The notes under the pieces are model-generated. The model was not told the origin of the DNA, searched no databases, and worked only from the letters and a program-made list of their open reading frames with translations. A program made the position numbers and the translations under genes. Of a DNA stretch of 64,000 nucleotides, positions 11,419 to 23,264 are shown piece by piece. Source of the stretch: Brachynemurus nebulosus. Lineage: Eukaryota > Arthropoda > Insecta > Neuroptera > Myrmeleontidae. Numbering within the stretch: position 1 is the first letter of the stretch; each line of letters starts with the position of its first letter. The stretch lies in the NCBI GenBank assembly GCA_035578155.1, contig JAPWDM010000011.1, positions 17,288,185 through 17,352,184 on the forward strand, written 5' to 3'.

Positions 11419-12697
11419 GGCTGACGAACACCAACCAGGAGATTTTGTGACTAACTTAATATTTTACTAAAAGAGTGAAAAATTGACGATTTCAATTACT
11501 TTCTATACTAATGTAGTATTTTCAGTTGTGGAGTATTTCACTAAAGAAGTATTGAAAATATTCTGTTGAGAGTAAACAATTGCTGGTGTGCACCACTCTG
11601 GGGTATAATATTAAAGTAGTAAGTAAGAGAGTATTCAAAGCCAGAATATACTCCTACCCACTAGCAGGAGTACGTAAAAGAGTATCTTTAAAAAACATTG
11701 GTGACCTGCATTTTCGTGCCTTCTTTTCAGATTATTTTCGTAATTTAACATTTTTGGGGGTTTTTAATTAAATGTTGTAATATGGTAATAAAATTGTATT
11801 AAATATTACAATCAGTTTCCGATTATTTGGGGAGCAAATTAACAAGGCTGAATGTGAAAACCCAGCCTCTGTATGCGTACTTATATATTTTTTTTGCTAA
11901 ATAATTTTTAAACGCAATTAAAGTCACGTAAAGAAAAAGAAAAATGATTAAAAAGTAAAGCAGTTAGAGGCATCAGACATTTCTGTTTAACTTGGTGCAA
12001 TTATTATTTATTAATTTTCTTTTTCTCTATTTCATCTTGTTTCCACCGTTTTAGTTTACTTTTTTAAGTGTCTGGTTTTTTGATTTTTTTGATTAACTTT
12101 ATTATGACTAAATTTTTTTTAGTTTAATTTTGGATTAACTATGATTTTGATTTGTCCGTCCTTGTTCTCCCCATTACTGCACCGAGTAATCGGTGTTGCC
12201 TGTATTTTGACAATATAGATGATAGAAGAATGAAGATAATACGTCTGAGTCTGTAGTACAAACTGCTTAAGATAGAAAAGACAGGCGTGTATACAATCAA
12301 GCTTTTTATTTAGGGGTGGAGGCGGGAGGTATGCGCGCCGAATAGGAAAAATGAAAGAGATAAAGTTTTTTAATTAATTTCCATATTTTTCAGAAAAAAA
12401 ATTAAGAAACTAAAAATTTGTTCTATTGAGATTTTTTGTTTATAGTGGATGCCACCCAAATCATTTTTTTTATCTTTTTCTGCTAAAATTTTTATGTTAC
12501 AACACACATTTCTAATAACTAAAAGAGTATTTGGTGAAAACTAAAGTAGTTGAAACTAAAGAAGTATTTTGTGAATGAGCTCTCCAAGCAATGTAGTAAA
12601 AAACAAAAGTAGTATAATACTCGTACTTCTTTAGTTCTAACTAAAGTAGTTTACAAAACTAAAGTAGTAAATTTCTCTGATTGGGTGCTCGTCAGCC
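11419..12697. mobile_element. Non-autonomous TIR element with TTA duplication (Harbinger-like)
   Basis: The left end GGCTGACGAACACCAACCAG mirrors the right end CTGATTGGGTGCTCGTCAGCC imperfectly over about 25 bp. TTA flanks both ends (11416-11418, 12698-12700), a 3-bp duplication of the PIF/Harbinger type. The subterminal DNA is full of short AAAGTAGT / AAAGAAGTA words in both orientations. A segment near 11940-12110 is also found, modified, at 41849-42120. No transposase frame was seen. Confidence 0.6.
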
Positions 12698-12759
12698 TTA
12701 ATGTCATATTGTAAAAAAGTCTTTTACAGCTAACACTATTGAAAAAATGTACTGTAGGT

Positions 12760-12960
12760 CAGCGGTTCTCAAACTTTTTGTTCCGCGACCCCGTATTACA
12801 CCTAAAAATTTCAAAAGATCCCCTTAATATGTAAAAACGTATAGTAAATCGATATATGACTTATGATCAATATTGTATCTGCGATCCCCAAAATATCATT
12901 CGCGACCCTCCTGGATCTCGAATTCAAAAGTTTGAATTCATGTTGATACATACTGGTTTA
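12760..12960. mobile_element. hAT-type end fragment
   Basis: CAGCGGTTCTCAAACTTTTT followed by GTTCCGCGACCCC is a typical hAT/MITE terminus. CGCGACCCTCCTGG near 12901 may be subterminal. I could not find the opposite end. Confidence 0.45.
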
Positions 12961-12969
12961 CGGTACATT

Positions 12970-13767
12970 AACAAAAATTTAAGAAGCAATATAAAATACT
13001 ATTCATAAAATTTTAACTTAAGTTTTAAATTTTGACACTTTTTTGTGAGGTGACGAAAATGTCCTTCGTTGATAACTGTTACTTGTGTCATTGGCTCAAA
13101 GGAGAGGATAAGCCAAATTTAATTTTATTGAATAATTCGTGGACGCTATGGTGAAAGTATAAAAGTTTTGATCTACATGGAAATCTACGTCTCCTGGAAA
13201 ATACTTAAATGCAAGATAAGGAACTTAATATTCTAGCCAATGCATAGGTATCACTTTTCGGGATACAAATTGACTAAATATGTATATAGCCAGTGGTCTA
13301 TTGTAACACTTGCTATCTCGTGAAACGAAGCTATTTAACGATATATAGAAATGCGATTGTAACATTTTTGTATGATAAACTTTTAAGTAGGTTTTACATT
13401 TTAAAATTATTGGCGACGCAAAGATTACGCGAACGCTCCTGGTTTTTCGATTTAGAAGCTGTATCAAGTAAAAATTTTTGTATACATTTAATTGTTAATA
13501 GAAAAATGTACTATACAAATTATGCACGAATTACTAGATTTTATATCACCCATTAATCGTATGCGTATATTTTCACTTGATGCTAGTTCTAATTTTACCA
13601 CCAGAGGCGCGAGTGAGAATCTTTGCATCGACAATAGTTACTATTTTTTTTTTAAATTTTTTTTTATTGATTGAATTAGGCAGAAACAGTTTTACAAGAA
13701 TCCAACAAATATATATACCAGTTTGAATTGTAAAATATATTGTATTAATAAAATAAAAAAATACAAT
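12970..13767. other. Intergenic stretch before secreted-peptide gene A
   Basis: AT-rich, without recognisable coding similarity. The complement of AATAAA (TTTATT) near 13665 could serve as the 3' end signal of the minus-strand gene that stops at 13768. Confidence 0.4.
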
Positions 13768-14630
13768 TTAACATAATTTTTTATGTGAATTATAAAAACG
13801 GTCAATATCTTGTCCTTTTTGTTGCAGTTTTTGGAATATTCGTTGATTTTTATATTTGTCCTTCTGTTTCGTTTTTGGTGGAACTGTTTCCACAACATCT
13901 CGGCATTCACCAGCTTGATCAATATCTTGTCCAGGAGGGCACTTGCTCGTTTTTAGTTTATCATCAGATGATGGTCTAGTAGCTGACTCTAACTTTGCAC
14001 TCATAAATATATTTTTTGGAGTTTCATGATACGTATATCTTCGTTTTCGTCTTGAATGTATCTTGGAATGTTGATTTCTGTAGCATTGATCATCTTTCTT
14101 ACCAGTGCAAATATTAGTTAAGTAGTTCCATTCCTTTAAAGAGTTTCCATTTTTATTTATTGCTTGTTTTGATTGATATTTTTCTGAAAAAATGTAGGCA
14201 TTTTTATAAGCTGTCTATCAAATTGCTGTTATATTTATTTACTTTTTGCTTTAAATATTTAAGTTATTAGTTTTTGAGTTTAACAGTATCATATTGTAAA
14301 AATTGTAAAAAAAAAATTGTTTTAGTCCTCAAAATTCACTGAAAGTCACAGTAGACCTTTATTTATTATAAAATAACTTTTCACACATACAAAAAAAGAA
14401 AAAACTATATTAGCATGAAGTTTTTAAATGGTATATGTTTAATTTTCGAAATGGTATACATATATTATGTTTTTAGAAATTTGCTTGGCGGCATTTCAGC
14501 TTCCAAGGATTAATATAAAAAATTAGGAAGTAATTATTTTAAAATTTTTACCAGTATCTCTTCTTGCCTGAATAGAAGTGAATGTTAAGAAAAATAACAC
14601 AGGAATAACACAATTTATAACGAAATGCAT
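13768..14630 (-). CDS. Small secreted basic protein A (two exons), paralog of the gene at 23778-26002
   Basis: Function unknown. Exon 1 is 14552-14630 and exon 2 is 13768-14183 (complement); a 368-bp GT-AG intron in phase 1 joins them to about 164 residues. The first ~22 residues (MHFVINCVIPVLFFLTFTSI) form a signal peptide, so the product should be secreted. The mature part is Lys-rich and has EWNYLTNIC, a nearby second Cys, the polybasic site SRRKRR (a furin-type signal) and CPPGQDIDQAGECRDV, giving four spaced cysteines and one near-terminal Cys. The start is chosen because the paralog starts at the same place and has a stop just upstream. Possible roles are a processed peptide, a defence peptide or a structural secreted protein; the sequence does not decide. 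Confidence 0.72.
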
Positions 14631-14802
14631 ATTGACAAGGAAAATAAATAAATAATTTCCTTCATTTGTTTGTTTTTTTATAATTTTGATTTTTTCATTT
14701 TCATTGCACAGACTACTTAACATTCGTTATTATTATTTCAGTTGCCCCAGTGCACAAACTTGGCAACCAAAATGTTTTCTCCCTGTTTTTATAAGAATGA
14801 AG

Positions 14803-14955
14803 AACACTGAAGAAGCTTAGAAGTTTCAGTTGCAAGCATTACTTTCAAGAACTCTTGGCAAGACGCTACAACTATTCCATCAGTTTTACGACTTATTGCT
14901 AGTCTGGGTACTAATGGTACTAATCGATAACTTTAATAAATAATGAATGCTGATG
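14803..14955 (+). pseudogene. Decayed copy of a furry exon fragment
   Basis: This segment matches furry exon c and the start of the next intron (about 2727-2865). Shared words include ACTGAAGAAGCTT, CAAGAACTC, CTATTTCATCAG-like TATTCCATCAG, and GGGTACT before CGATAACTT. The frame is broken at once: the TGG of the EEAW motif is TAG here, and a few bases are inserted near the end. It lies about 170 bp upstream of the start codon of secreted-protein gene A, on the opposite strand. It is DNA-level duplication, since intron sequence is included. Confidence 0.75.
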
Positions 14956-14959
14956 CATA

Positions 14960-15960
14960 CACTCGTATTAGACCAATGGCCGAGTCGGTATTTAGCACGA
15001 AAGGAAGAAATTCCGGACCAAGTTTTTTTCCATAGAATCAAATTAGTTCAAATGTCATAAGTAAATTATGAAGTTTTCCTTTTCTAACGAATAATGCGTG
15101 CACCTCTTTGAAGGGGGAGAAAGTGGTGAAATATTAATTTCTGATCATTTTCTTGGTTTTTTTTTTTTTTAATTTTACGGCAAAAATGCTTCAGTAAAAA
15201 GTTAAAGCTTATAAATTGTCTACAAAAAAGGTTCTATATCTATTTTTCGTTAGGTTAAAATTTTTTCAAGAAAGTTAAGTCCTATCACTTGACTATTATA
15301 TCTTTCAAATAATCAATCCCTCTAGATCTGGTCTTCCACCTAGTAGAATTTAAAAATTGAACAGCGTAAAATTATAAGTTAGCTATTTATAAGCTTTAAG
15401 GTTGTTCTGGTATGAGGACTAACTAAAGAGAAATGTATAAAAATTTGCACAGAGATTCTCAAAAAAGTGTTCCACTATCCTACGAAAGAAAAAAGAAATC
15501 TGGTCGCTGAGAGTCGAGAAATAAATTATGAAAGTTGGGTGAAAATGCATAGATTCTTATGGAGACATGTAAATTTTTTTTTATTTCGGATTTAAAAAGA
15601 AATAGTTGTAATAAAAAGAATTCAATAAAAAACTTAAATGATGTAACTTAACCGATAAGGAATAAATTCTCAAATTTTTAAAGCGATCCTGTCGACTGAA
15701 TGCGAGATTTTTCGATCGAAAGCAATGAAAACGCATGTCGTAATGGCTTTATACGTGAAATATGGCAACACTGTTGACGTCATAATAATATATATGTACT
15801 AACTACAACGTGAAATGTATGCAATGTGTCCACGCCATTTATTAATGGGTGATCATGGTATCATGTTAATAGTATCGTCGTTAATTCTTTCTTAATTGGT
15901 TTGTATCTGAGCTTACCTGCTAATGTAATGTACATATGTATGTACATAATTTATGATAGA
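14960..15960. other. Intergenic, no gene recognised
   Basis: AT-rich sequence with homopolymer runs. I see no coding similarity, RNA gene or clear repeat structure. Confidence 0.4.
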
Positions 15961-15975
15961 GTTGGAACAACACAT

Positions 15976-16771
15976 TAGAGATGTATAAAATATATCGATA
16001 TATCAAAATATCGATATTTTTTTTCAAATATATCGATATTTTCTGGCGATACTTTTAGTAGCGATATATCGATATATCGATATTTTTTTCCTGAAGTTTT
16101 TTCCAAGCTAACATGTACGAGATGTGCCACATGTACCACATGTGGCACATGTACAAATGTACAAGTGACAACAACTGACATACCTAAAAATATATTCAAC
16201 AAAAATACCAAAAATACCTACAGTAGTATACATATATGGTGTACGTTTGCGCGCCAAATTTATTCTGATTTCAAATATTGAAATTAGATGTCAGATATTA
16301 AATGCAGTTTTTTTGAGTCTGGAAACTTTGCGATGATGTTAAAAAACTGGTTTTTTAATACCATCACATCATGAATTCATGACGGTCATAATCTATAATG
16401 AGGAAACACTCAACTGGTACACTATTTTGACAGCTAAAATCGCTAATATCGCTAATACTCTTATACTTTATGTGGAATTGTTGACGTCGTACGACGTGGT
16501 GTGTGAGTTAGTAAGGTTTAACTTGACATCTTATGACGTCAATGACCGTCAAGGTGTTAAAACAAAACTATCTAAAAAGTCACTAATATCTAGATTATTT
16601 AGTAAATTATATTGGTTAAAAAATTTCTCTACCTTAGTAACGTAAAAAAAAAAAAAAACGATATATCGATATATCGATATTTTTTTTCGATATATCATTG
16701 TACGATATTGATATTTTTAAAAACTATCGATACTATAAATATCGATACTTTTAAAAATATCAACATCCCTA
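15976..16771. mobile_element. hAT-type MITE with TATCGATA subterminal repeats
   Basis: A perfect 8-bp duplication CAACACAT flanks the element (15968-15975, 16772-16779). Its ends are TAGAGATG and CATCCCTA, a common hAT terminus. Dense ATATCGATAT palindromes lie near both ends (15992-16082, 16660-16740), probably transposase binding sites. The centre carries CACATG-rich palindromes and two TGACGTC boxes. No transposase frame. Confidence 0.82.
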
Positions 16772-16779
16772 CAACACAT

Positions 16780-18001
16780 GTTGTAAATTTAAATAGGTAC
16801 ATACATAGAACACTAGAAGCCAACTAATATCAAAAAAGTGTAATTAGCTTGGAGTCATTTGGAGACGTGTCACAGCTTAAGGCATTAGTCAGTCCGTGTC
16901 CGTCGTCGAACGCACAGGCATTGTATGTACATTGTTACCATTGTTAGTTGGACACGTTGAACAGCTCTCTCTGGTAATACGTGTGTTGCAGTAGTGTGCG
17001 TAAATACGCACACTACTAAAAAACACCAAACTAATACACTGCAAACAGTGTGTATCTACACAAACAGAGTGGGGAGATTTACGTCATAAACTCATTACAA
17101 GTGGAACAGAGACATAGACAATCTAGTTTGATCCCTTGGAAATATAAAATAAATGCTGCCATCTAGTGTAATCTCTCTATAGTAGGATAACTATTATGGG
17201 TTAAGTTAGGTAATAATTAGATGATGTTTCAATCAGGGTCACTAGATGACGACACTTTTGCATCTTACTGATATTTTAACGTTGAACCCAGTGTTGTCGA
17301 GGTTTACAGAAATAATTCACTATTTAAAAAATTGTATAAAAACAAATTTATTTCTGTCGAAAATATTTACGAAAGTATTTAATGACATTTAAACATATTT
17401 TAATGTTATAATTATATTTGTATATATTAAAAATTAATAAATTTCCCCTTTGAAATTTCGTTGGATACAGTTGGCAATACTTTTAAAAAGTAATGCTTTA
17501 GTATAGGATACAGTATCACCATAATTAAAAAACTAAAGCTCATACCATAACTACCTTAATATTCTGTAAATTAAAAATTTTGAGGTCGTCACACTGAACA
17601 GGAATTTAACGGCGGAGTCCACGGACAAACTTATAAGAATATCCATAAGTTAGCAGCACAATCGATTTGTAATAAATTTCATAATTATTATTTTTTTACA
17701 GTCACAAATATTTAATTAATAAAAGAAAAATCTTCTACAAAATCTTTAAAAACCCGTTAATTTTAATTGAAATTTTTTATAATTTTTCAACTTCATGTAA
17801 ACTTAAAAGTGTGTCAATTAAATAAGTAAAGAAATCGCCGCCTATGTTCAAAATAAAATGTATTTAAAAGTTAACCAGTAAAAGCGATACATGTTGTCAT
17901 TTGTCTTATTTTCCAATAAAGATCGTAAATCATATCGATAAACACAATATGTACACTCATAGAAGATAGGCCTGATAGGATAATATTAGGACAACAGAAG
18001 T
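16780..18001. other. Intergenic, no gene recognised
   Basis: The 16850-17110 part is locally less AT-rich, with CGTCGTCGAACGC and a TCAGT initiator-like word, but no open frame follows. The rest is plain AT-rich DNA. Confidence 0.4.
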
Positions 18002-18003
18002 TA

Positions 18004-18308
18004 GAGTCCCTATAATAAATAGAGTCGTGACATGTCATCCATTTTCTTTCCAAAACAGAGCGGGAAGCTTTAAAATTAATTATCACATGTTTAAGTAAAT
18101 ATTTTTGAGTACATAATTATCGTTAATAAGTTATAAATTAATGAACAATTAAAAATTTTTAATTTAATTATTCGTTCTAGGTTAAACTAAATGATTAATA
18201 TTAAATATTAAATTGTTTTCAATTTATTTTATCCAACTTCGGACAGAAAATACCGGAACCAAACAGCGTTCAGCATACATGTCACGACTCTATTTATTAT
18301 AGGGACTC
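18004..18308. mobile_element. TA-flanked MITE, copy 1 (Tc1/mariner type)
   Basis: The inverted ends start GAGTCCCTATAATAAATAG and extend for about 30 bp through AGTCGTGACATG. TA flanks both sides. The interior includes CCAAAACAGAGCGGGAAG, which recurs inverted in the copy at 46396-46704. Length 305 bp, no coding capacity. Confidence 0.85.
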
Positions 18309-18681
18309 TAATAAAAATGAAAATAAATGGAGTGTCACCAACTGAGCCGCGTGCGAGGTACATATTGATGTACATGATGTACGTCATAGAACTAATCTTG
18401 TGCGAGGTAGGTCTTAATCGATCTGTTCTGAGGGATCTGAGTTACTTATAATTGATTACGATTGTTGTGATTCACCCATATAAGCAGGATAAACAGGAAA
18501 AATACTGATAAGGATGATTAGATCATCGATTAAATCATTTTTAGATAACCTAGACGTAAGTTAGATCAGTTACATCTTCTGACCTATTTTTTTTTTTGTT
18601 TCCTACAGTTTTCGTGTGCGACAATAGTTTTTTTTTTTTGAAGTTTTGTTATTTGACAGTTTTTATCGATAAAGATATAAG

Positions 18682-19767
18682 GATCTAAGGTAAAAGACCC
18701 GGTAACTGACCCTGGCCCAGTTTCTGACGTTTTCAACTTTTTTATAAATTAATAAAAAAACTATATTTTAAATACGAAAAAAAATAAATTCTTAATTTGA
18801 AGTAATTTCTTCTGTGCCTAATGAATAGCAATTGAAAAAGTATAGAATATATTAACTAAATAAAAAAAAATGTTTAAGTTTAAAATGTGTGTAAATGCTA
18901 TTTTTTAGTTATTTTCTAAATGGTTTAGTTTAGAAGATACCTCATTTTGATCTGTGCAATATTCACCATGTAAGTATGAAAATTTAATTAAAAATATATG
19001 AGCAGGTTAATATTTGTTTAAAATTTATTTTAAAATATTTATAAAATACCTTAGAATGATTTTTATTATTGAAATATGGGGGTCAATATTACTAGGCCCA
19101 ATTCTAAAAATATGACCCAGTTTTTTACCCTAAAATTCTAACCTAAAACAAGCGAGGTTACCTGCTTATTGACATGTGAATAAAATGTAAAAATAGTTAT
19201 TTTAAATTAATTTTTGTTAGTTATTTTGTTATTTATAGTTATCTTCGATTAGTTTTTGTTATTTTTCATAACGTAGTGACAAGTTAACATTAAACATTCA
19301 TTTTTATCAACAAAAAATTATATTGTCTTGAAAGTACATTTTGAAGTGATACAATTATTGTTAAAATAATGACAATTTCGTTAGTATTTAAATTATTACA
19401 ACAGTTTTAGTTGAATAATATTTTGGTAACAAAATTTTTATGACAAAATTAATTTTTTTTCTTTTTTCATAAGTTAATCATAATTAAATTTAAGGATCAG
19501 AAACTAGGCCACTGTCAGGGTCAGAAACTGTCACATGAGAAATTTTGAGAGTCAGAAACTGGGTCCTTTTTGTCAATTTTTAAAACATTAATTTAAATTA
19601 TTAATTCAATTCAAATAATTATTTTACGTATATGGCTTTATTTTGAAAGCCATAAACTAGTTGATAAAATTATTAATTGTCTCTTAAGTTGAAACTTATA
19701 TTTATTACTGTCGTTTAACCTCAGCCGTCACTCTTAAAAGGTCAGAAACTGGGCCACTTACCTTATT
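18682..19767. mobile_element. TIR element with repeated TCAGAAACTGGGCC words
   Basis: Left end GGCCCAGTTTCTGAC (18715-18729) and right end GTCAGAAACTGGGCC (19741-19755) are inverted, with similarity extending outward as (T)AAGGTAA. Further copies of the word, some degraded, occur at 19095-19125, 19496-19510, 19521-19533 and 19552-19566 in both orientations. This repeated, phased motif looks like transposase binding sites in a non-autonomous element of about 1.08 kb. Confidence 0.55.
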
Positions 19768-21353
19768 TGTCCAAAAAATTGAAACAGACGTTCAATTTTG
19801 GAATACGAATGTAACAAAATTAGTATATTTTTTTAAAAATTGCTGTATACCTGAAATTGTTCTAAGAAGAGCTGAACAAAATAAAAATTTTTATTGTAAA
19901 AACATTTTACATAGAAAAATATAAATTTAATTTTTAAAGTTTGTAAATTTCTGGTTTTACTTTTTTTTCAAAAAGATTACCTATTTTAAGCTTTTTTTCC
20001 ATCTCTATAACACCAAAGTATACCAATATTGGGAAGCATTAGTCATAAAAAACTATTTTTAGATTTTAAAATTTTATAAGAAACATTCCTTTAGAGAGTG
20101 ATTTTCCTTTCTCTTGTTTTTGATATTTTTGTTAAAAAGCGATATAAATAAATTATAGTTCATTTGGCTATCAGATTTTAAAATATAATATCAAATTTTT
20201 TAATAAATTATTTAAAAAAATATATGGATAAGTTTTCTCATTCTCTCAGTAAGAATTCTCATATTCGACTTTTGTATACACAATACATACCAGGGCTGGG
20301 AACAATTTAAAATGATTTCATTTTAAATATGTATTTAAAATATAAAATGACATTTTGCAATTTCTATTTTAAATAAGTTCGGTCAAACCATTTTCCATTT
20401 TGTATTTAAAATGAAAATTTGAATCCATTTTACATTTAAAATGAAAGTGCATGTATACTCAAATGTATGTGTATACAATATTAATTATAGAACTTGAATT
20501 GAACGACTTGAAGTCTAACAAATTCAATAAGTTAAATGTAAGTAACAATATAAGTTAAATATAATAACAATAAGTTAAATGTAAGTTGATTTAATTGACT
20601 CAAATTTTTTATAATTTGAGTTGCAATATCACTTGAGTTAAATTTGTTACTAGAGTTGCAGTTCTCTTAAGTCAAACTTTTCTGACTCAAGTTGTGTAGG
20701 TACTACTATTTTTAAGACACGTCGATAAGAAATGTACTTCGAGTAGATGATTTTCATAATTTTATTTAGAAGTTGCAATCGTAGCGTAGTCAAGGTTTGA
20801 ATATGTTAAGGTCGAATTAAATTTTACAATATTTTTAAGTAACAATATTTGAAGAGTTGAGTTTCGTTTTTAGTTACATGGTCCTGAAAAACTACGTAAC
20901 TTATGCATTCACTCATAAGTCTTCATAAGTGATCATTAATTTACTATACACATCGGTGGCGCTTTCCATTAAAAAAAGTTAGGCAGTGAGATATTTTTCA
21001 TTCAAACTTTCATTATCAGTGCACCACTAAATCGTTGTAGTATGTTTGCTCTTGAATTATTTTTAGTTAAAAAAATGACCCATCGTTTTTAGACGGATTT
21101 TGGTGGCAGCACGTGATGGTAATAAGATATATATCATTAAAATCCATACATACCAACATACCTAAATCGATATTATACCGACACAATTAGACCTACATAC
21201 CGACACAACTAGACGCCACTATATGTATACAATATAGATACCTGTATTATATCAGTCTATTTTTATGTCGTTATCTAATGGTCTTCTACGGTAGATGGCA
21301 ATACTACCATCTTAATTAAAATTCACATAGTGCTTGAAAAATTATCAAAACTG

Positions 21354-21422
21354 AATCGGCTGGGATTCGAACCCGGATCTCTTGGTTACTAGCCAAGCGC
21401 CTTACCAATTAGGCCACCGACC
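21354..21422 (-). tRNA. tRNA-like sequence, anticodon AGT (Thr) by position; probable tRNA-derived repeat
   Basis: The minus strand reads as a tRNA: a 6-bp acceptor helix GGTCGG/CCGATT (two G-T pairs), D arm GCCTAATTGGTAAGGC, a perfect anticodon stem CTTGG/CCAAG with loop CTAGTAA, and T arm CCGGGTTCGAATCCCAG. A box (TGGCCTAATTGG) and B box (GGTTCGAATCC) are good. The acceptor is short and weak, no CCA is present, and the sequence lies inside a hAT element between inverted ATTATCAAAA(C/T)TG flanks. It is more likely a pseudogene or SINE-like head than a working tRNA gene. Confidence 0.5.
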
Positions 21423-21495
21423 GTTCGTTCGAGTGCCACTCCAATTTTGATAATCAATCAAACACATCCTCTCTTTGATGCGAGACGCAGTTACA

Positions 21496-21706
21496 TTTTT
21501 TAATTTCAAATGTTATCGAGTGCTTGTGAAACATTATTAATGTATGGCGGACTTTTGTCGGACAAAGTACATCGAGTGTTCAAGTATCAGCCAAAGCTGG
21601 ACATTAAAGTGAACATATGAATATTGGTGTATGTTTAAAATACGGACAAAAGTCCGCCATACATTGATAATGTTTCACTAGCACTTGATAACATTTGAAA
21701 TTAAAA
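21496..21706. repeat. Hairpin MITE, ~85-bp arms
   Basis: Arms starting TTTTTAATTTCAAATGTTAT and containing TGTATGGCGGACTTTTGTC pair with the right side (GACAAAAGTCCGCCATACA ... ATAACATTTGAAATTAAAAA) almost perfectly. The loop is about 40 bp. Noncoding. Confidence 0.8.
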
Positions 21707-21983
21707 AAAAATAATACTACCATCTGTTAGAAATACTATTTTGACATAATTGAATGCAGTACCTCGTATCTCACAAAGTTAGATAATTCTCTGTTACTTT
21801 AAAAGTTTTCATAATTACAATGGAAGTAATACTTACGAATGAATAAATTAATTCAATAATTCAATAAAAAAATTAATAGAATTAGAATTTTTATTTTGTT
21901 TTAAGCATCCGCTTATACAAAAGAGTTTGGTTAAAATTATCTTTCTTTTTTTATAAATTGGTACTATAATAATAATAATAATA

Positions 21984-22458
21984 AAATTCGCCAAGTGCGT
22001 GCCGGACACGCATTATCAAAATTACGTGGTAAACAGCTAATTTCTCACAATTTTTAGGATCAAATGTAGGAAATTTAATAGTACATATCGACGGCTTACT
22101 GCTAGAACCACGTATGTCGACTTTTCACTGTTTTGAAATAATTAAATATAAATGTTTAGAATCATCTTATAGATCATAGGCTAATAAAAATCTCATTTTA
22201 TTTTATAATATTTATCAGAATGAAAGTTATTTAACAATAACAAAACCTCGTATCTCCAAATTTCAAATTATGTCATAATTTAATGGTATGTTACCATACG
22301 AGAGTCAATACAGAAGTGCTCAGCCGTTTAGTCGAATTTTTCACAGAAAAAATTAGAATGTATACAGTCTATACGATAAGAACGGGACGAGGCGAGAGTA
22401 GGGGCGCTATCCGTTTTCGGACCCGTAGAACCCCGATTTTTAAAAAAAATATCTTATG

Positions 22459-22534
<76 letters not shown>

Positions 22535-22897
22535 ATTCGTGGCTCCTTTTTGCATGTGTAGGGCTCCTTTATGAACGAACTGAGCTGAAATTTGGTAAGT
22601 GGGGCTGACAAAATGGGGCAACAATACTATAAAAGTAGGGTCAAATTTTGGATCCGACCTAACCTTTAAAGGGGTGGTGGGGGGGGGCAACTAAGCAATA
22701 AAACTTTTCCAAACCGGTTGAAAATAATGTTTCGGTTAATTATCTCAAAACAGTGAAAAATCGACATACATGGTTCTAGTAGTATTCCGTCGATACGTAC
22801 TATTAAATTTCCTACATTTGATCCTAAAAATTGTGAAAAATTAGCGATTGACCACGTAACTGTGATAATGCGTGTCCGGCACGCACTTGGCGAATTT
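21984..22897. mobile_element. TIR element with ~165-bp inverted ends and a (TA)n core
   Basis: The ends are inverted over about 165 bp and begin AAATTCGCCAAGTGCGTGCC (left) with the complement at 22878-22897. Inside are the block GTAGGGGCGCTATCCGTTTT, also present at 57130-57150, and a long TA microsatellite. The left end abuts an (AAT)n run, so the target duplication cannot be read. Confidence 0.8.
22459..22531. repeat. (TA)n microsatellite
   Basis: About 36 uninterrupted TA units. They give Tyr-Ile open frames on both strands that are not genes. Confidence 0.95.
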
Positions 22898-23264
22898 TTT
22901 CATATCATGCAAACTTTACAAAATTTTCTCAAAAGACTGCCTTTATTTAATTTCAGTAAATATGAACTTTTTTTTTTTAAATTCGTATAACTAAATAATG
23001 ATAAAAAATTTATAGTATATTTTTTTTTTATAAAATATTTTATAAATAATGATAAAATATTTATAGAATATTTTTTTTTAAGGTAAAAAAAGCATTTTGC
23101 ATTGTATAATCCATTTTAAATAACTATTTTCCATTTTCAAATTTAAATATGTTCAGCAAAACCAGTTTCCATTTTCTATTTTAAATGCATTTTTGGAAAC
23201 CATTTTCCATTTTCTATTTTAAATGGTTTCTATGAACCATTTTTCCCAGCCCTGATACATACGA

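Larger units (their letters stand above)
20291..23254. mobile_element. hAT-type non-autonomous element, 2.96 kb, with nested insertions
   Basis: A perfect 8-bp duplication ATACATAC flanks the element (20283-20290, 23255-23262). The ends are CAGGGCTGGGAA and TTCCCAGCCCTG. Subterminal DNA repeats CCATTTTCCATTTTC and TATTTTAAAT many times on both sides. The middle holds a tRNA-like sequence, a hairpin MITE (21496-21706) and a TIR element (21984-22897), so it served as a landing site. No transposase frame remains. Confidence 0.85.

Noticed and set aside
16850..17110. Promoter or first exon
   Set aside because: Less AT-rich and with a TCAGT word, but no donor, frame or downstream exon could be linked to it.
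22283..22690. Three overlapping 78-92-codon frames with long Tyr-Ile runs
   Set aside because: They are translations of the (TA)n microsatellite on both strands, not genes. The same holds for the frame at 36260-36586.
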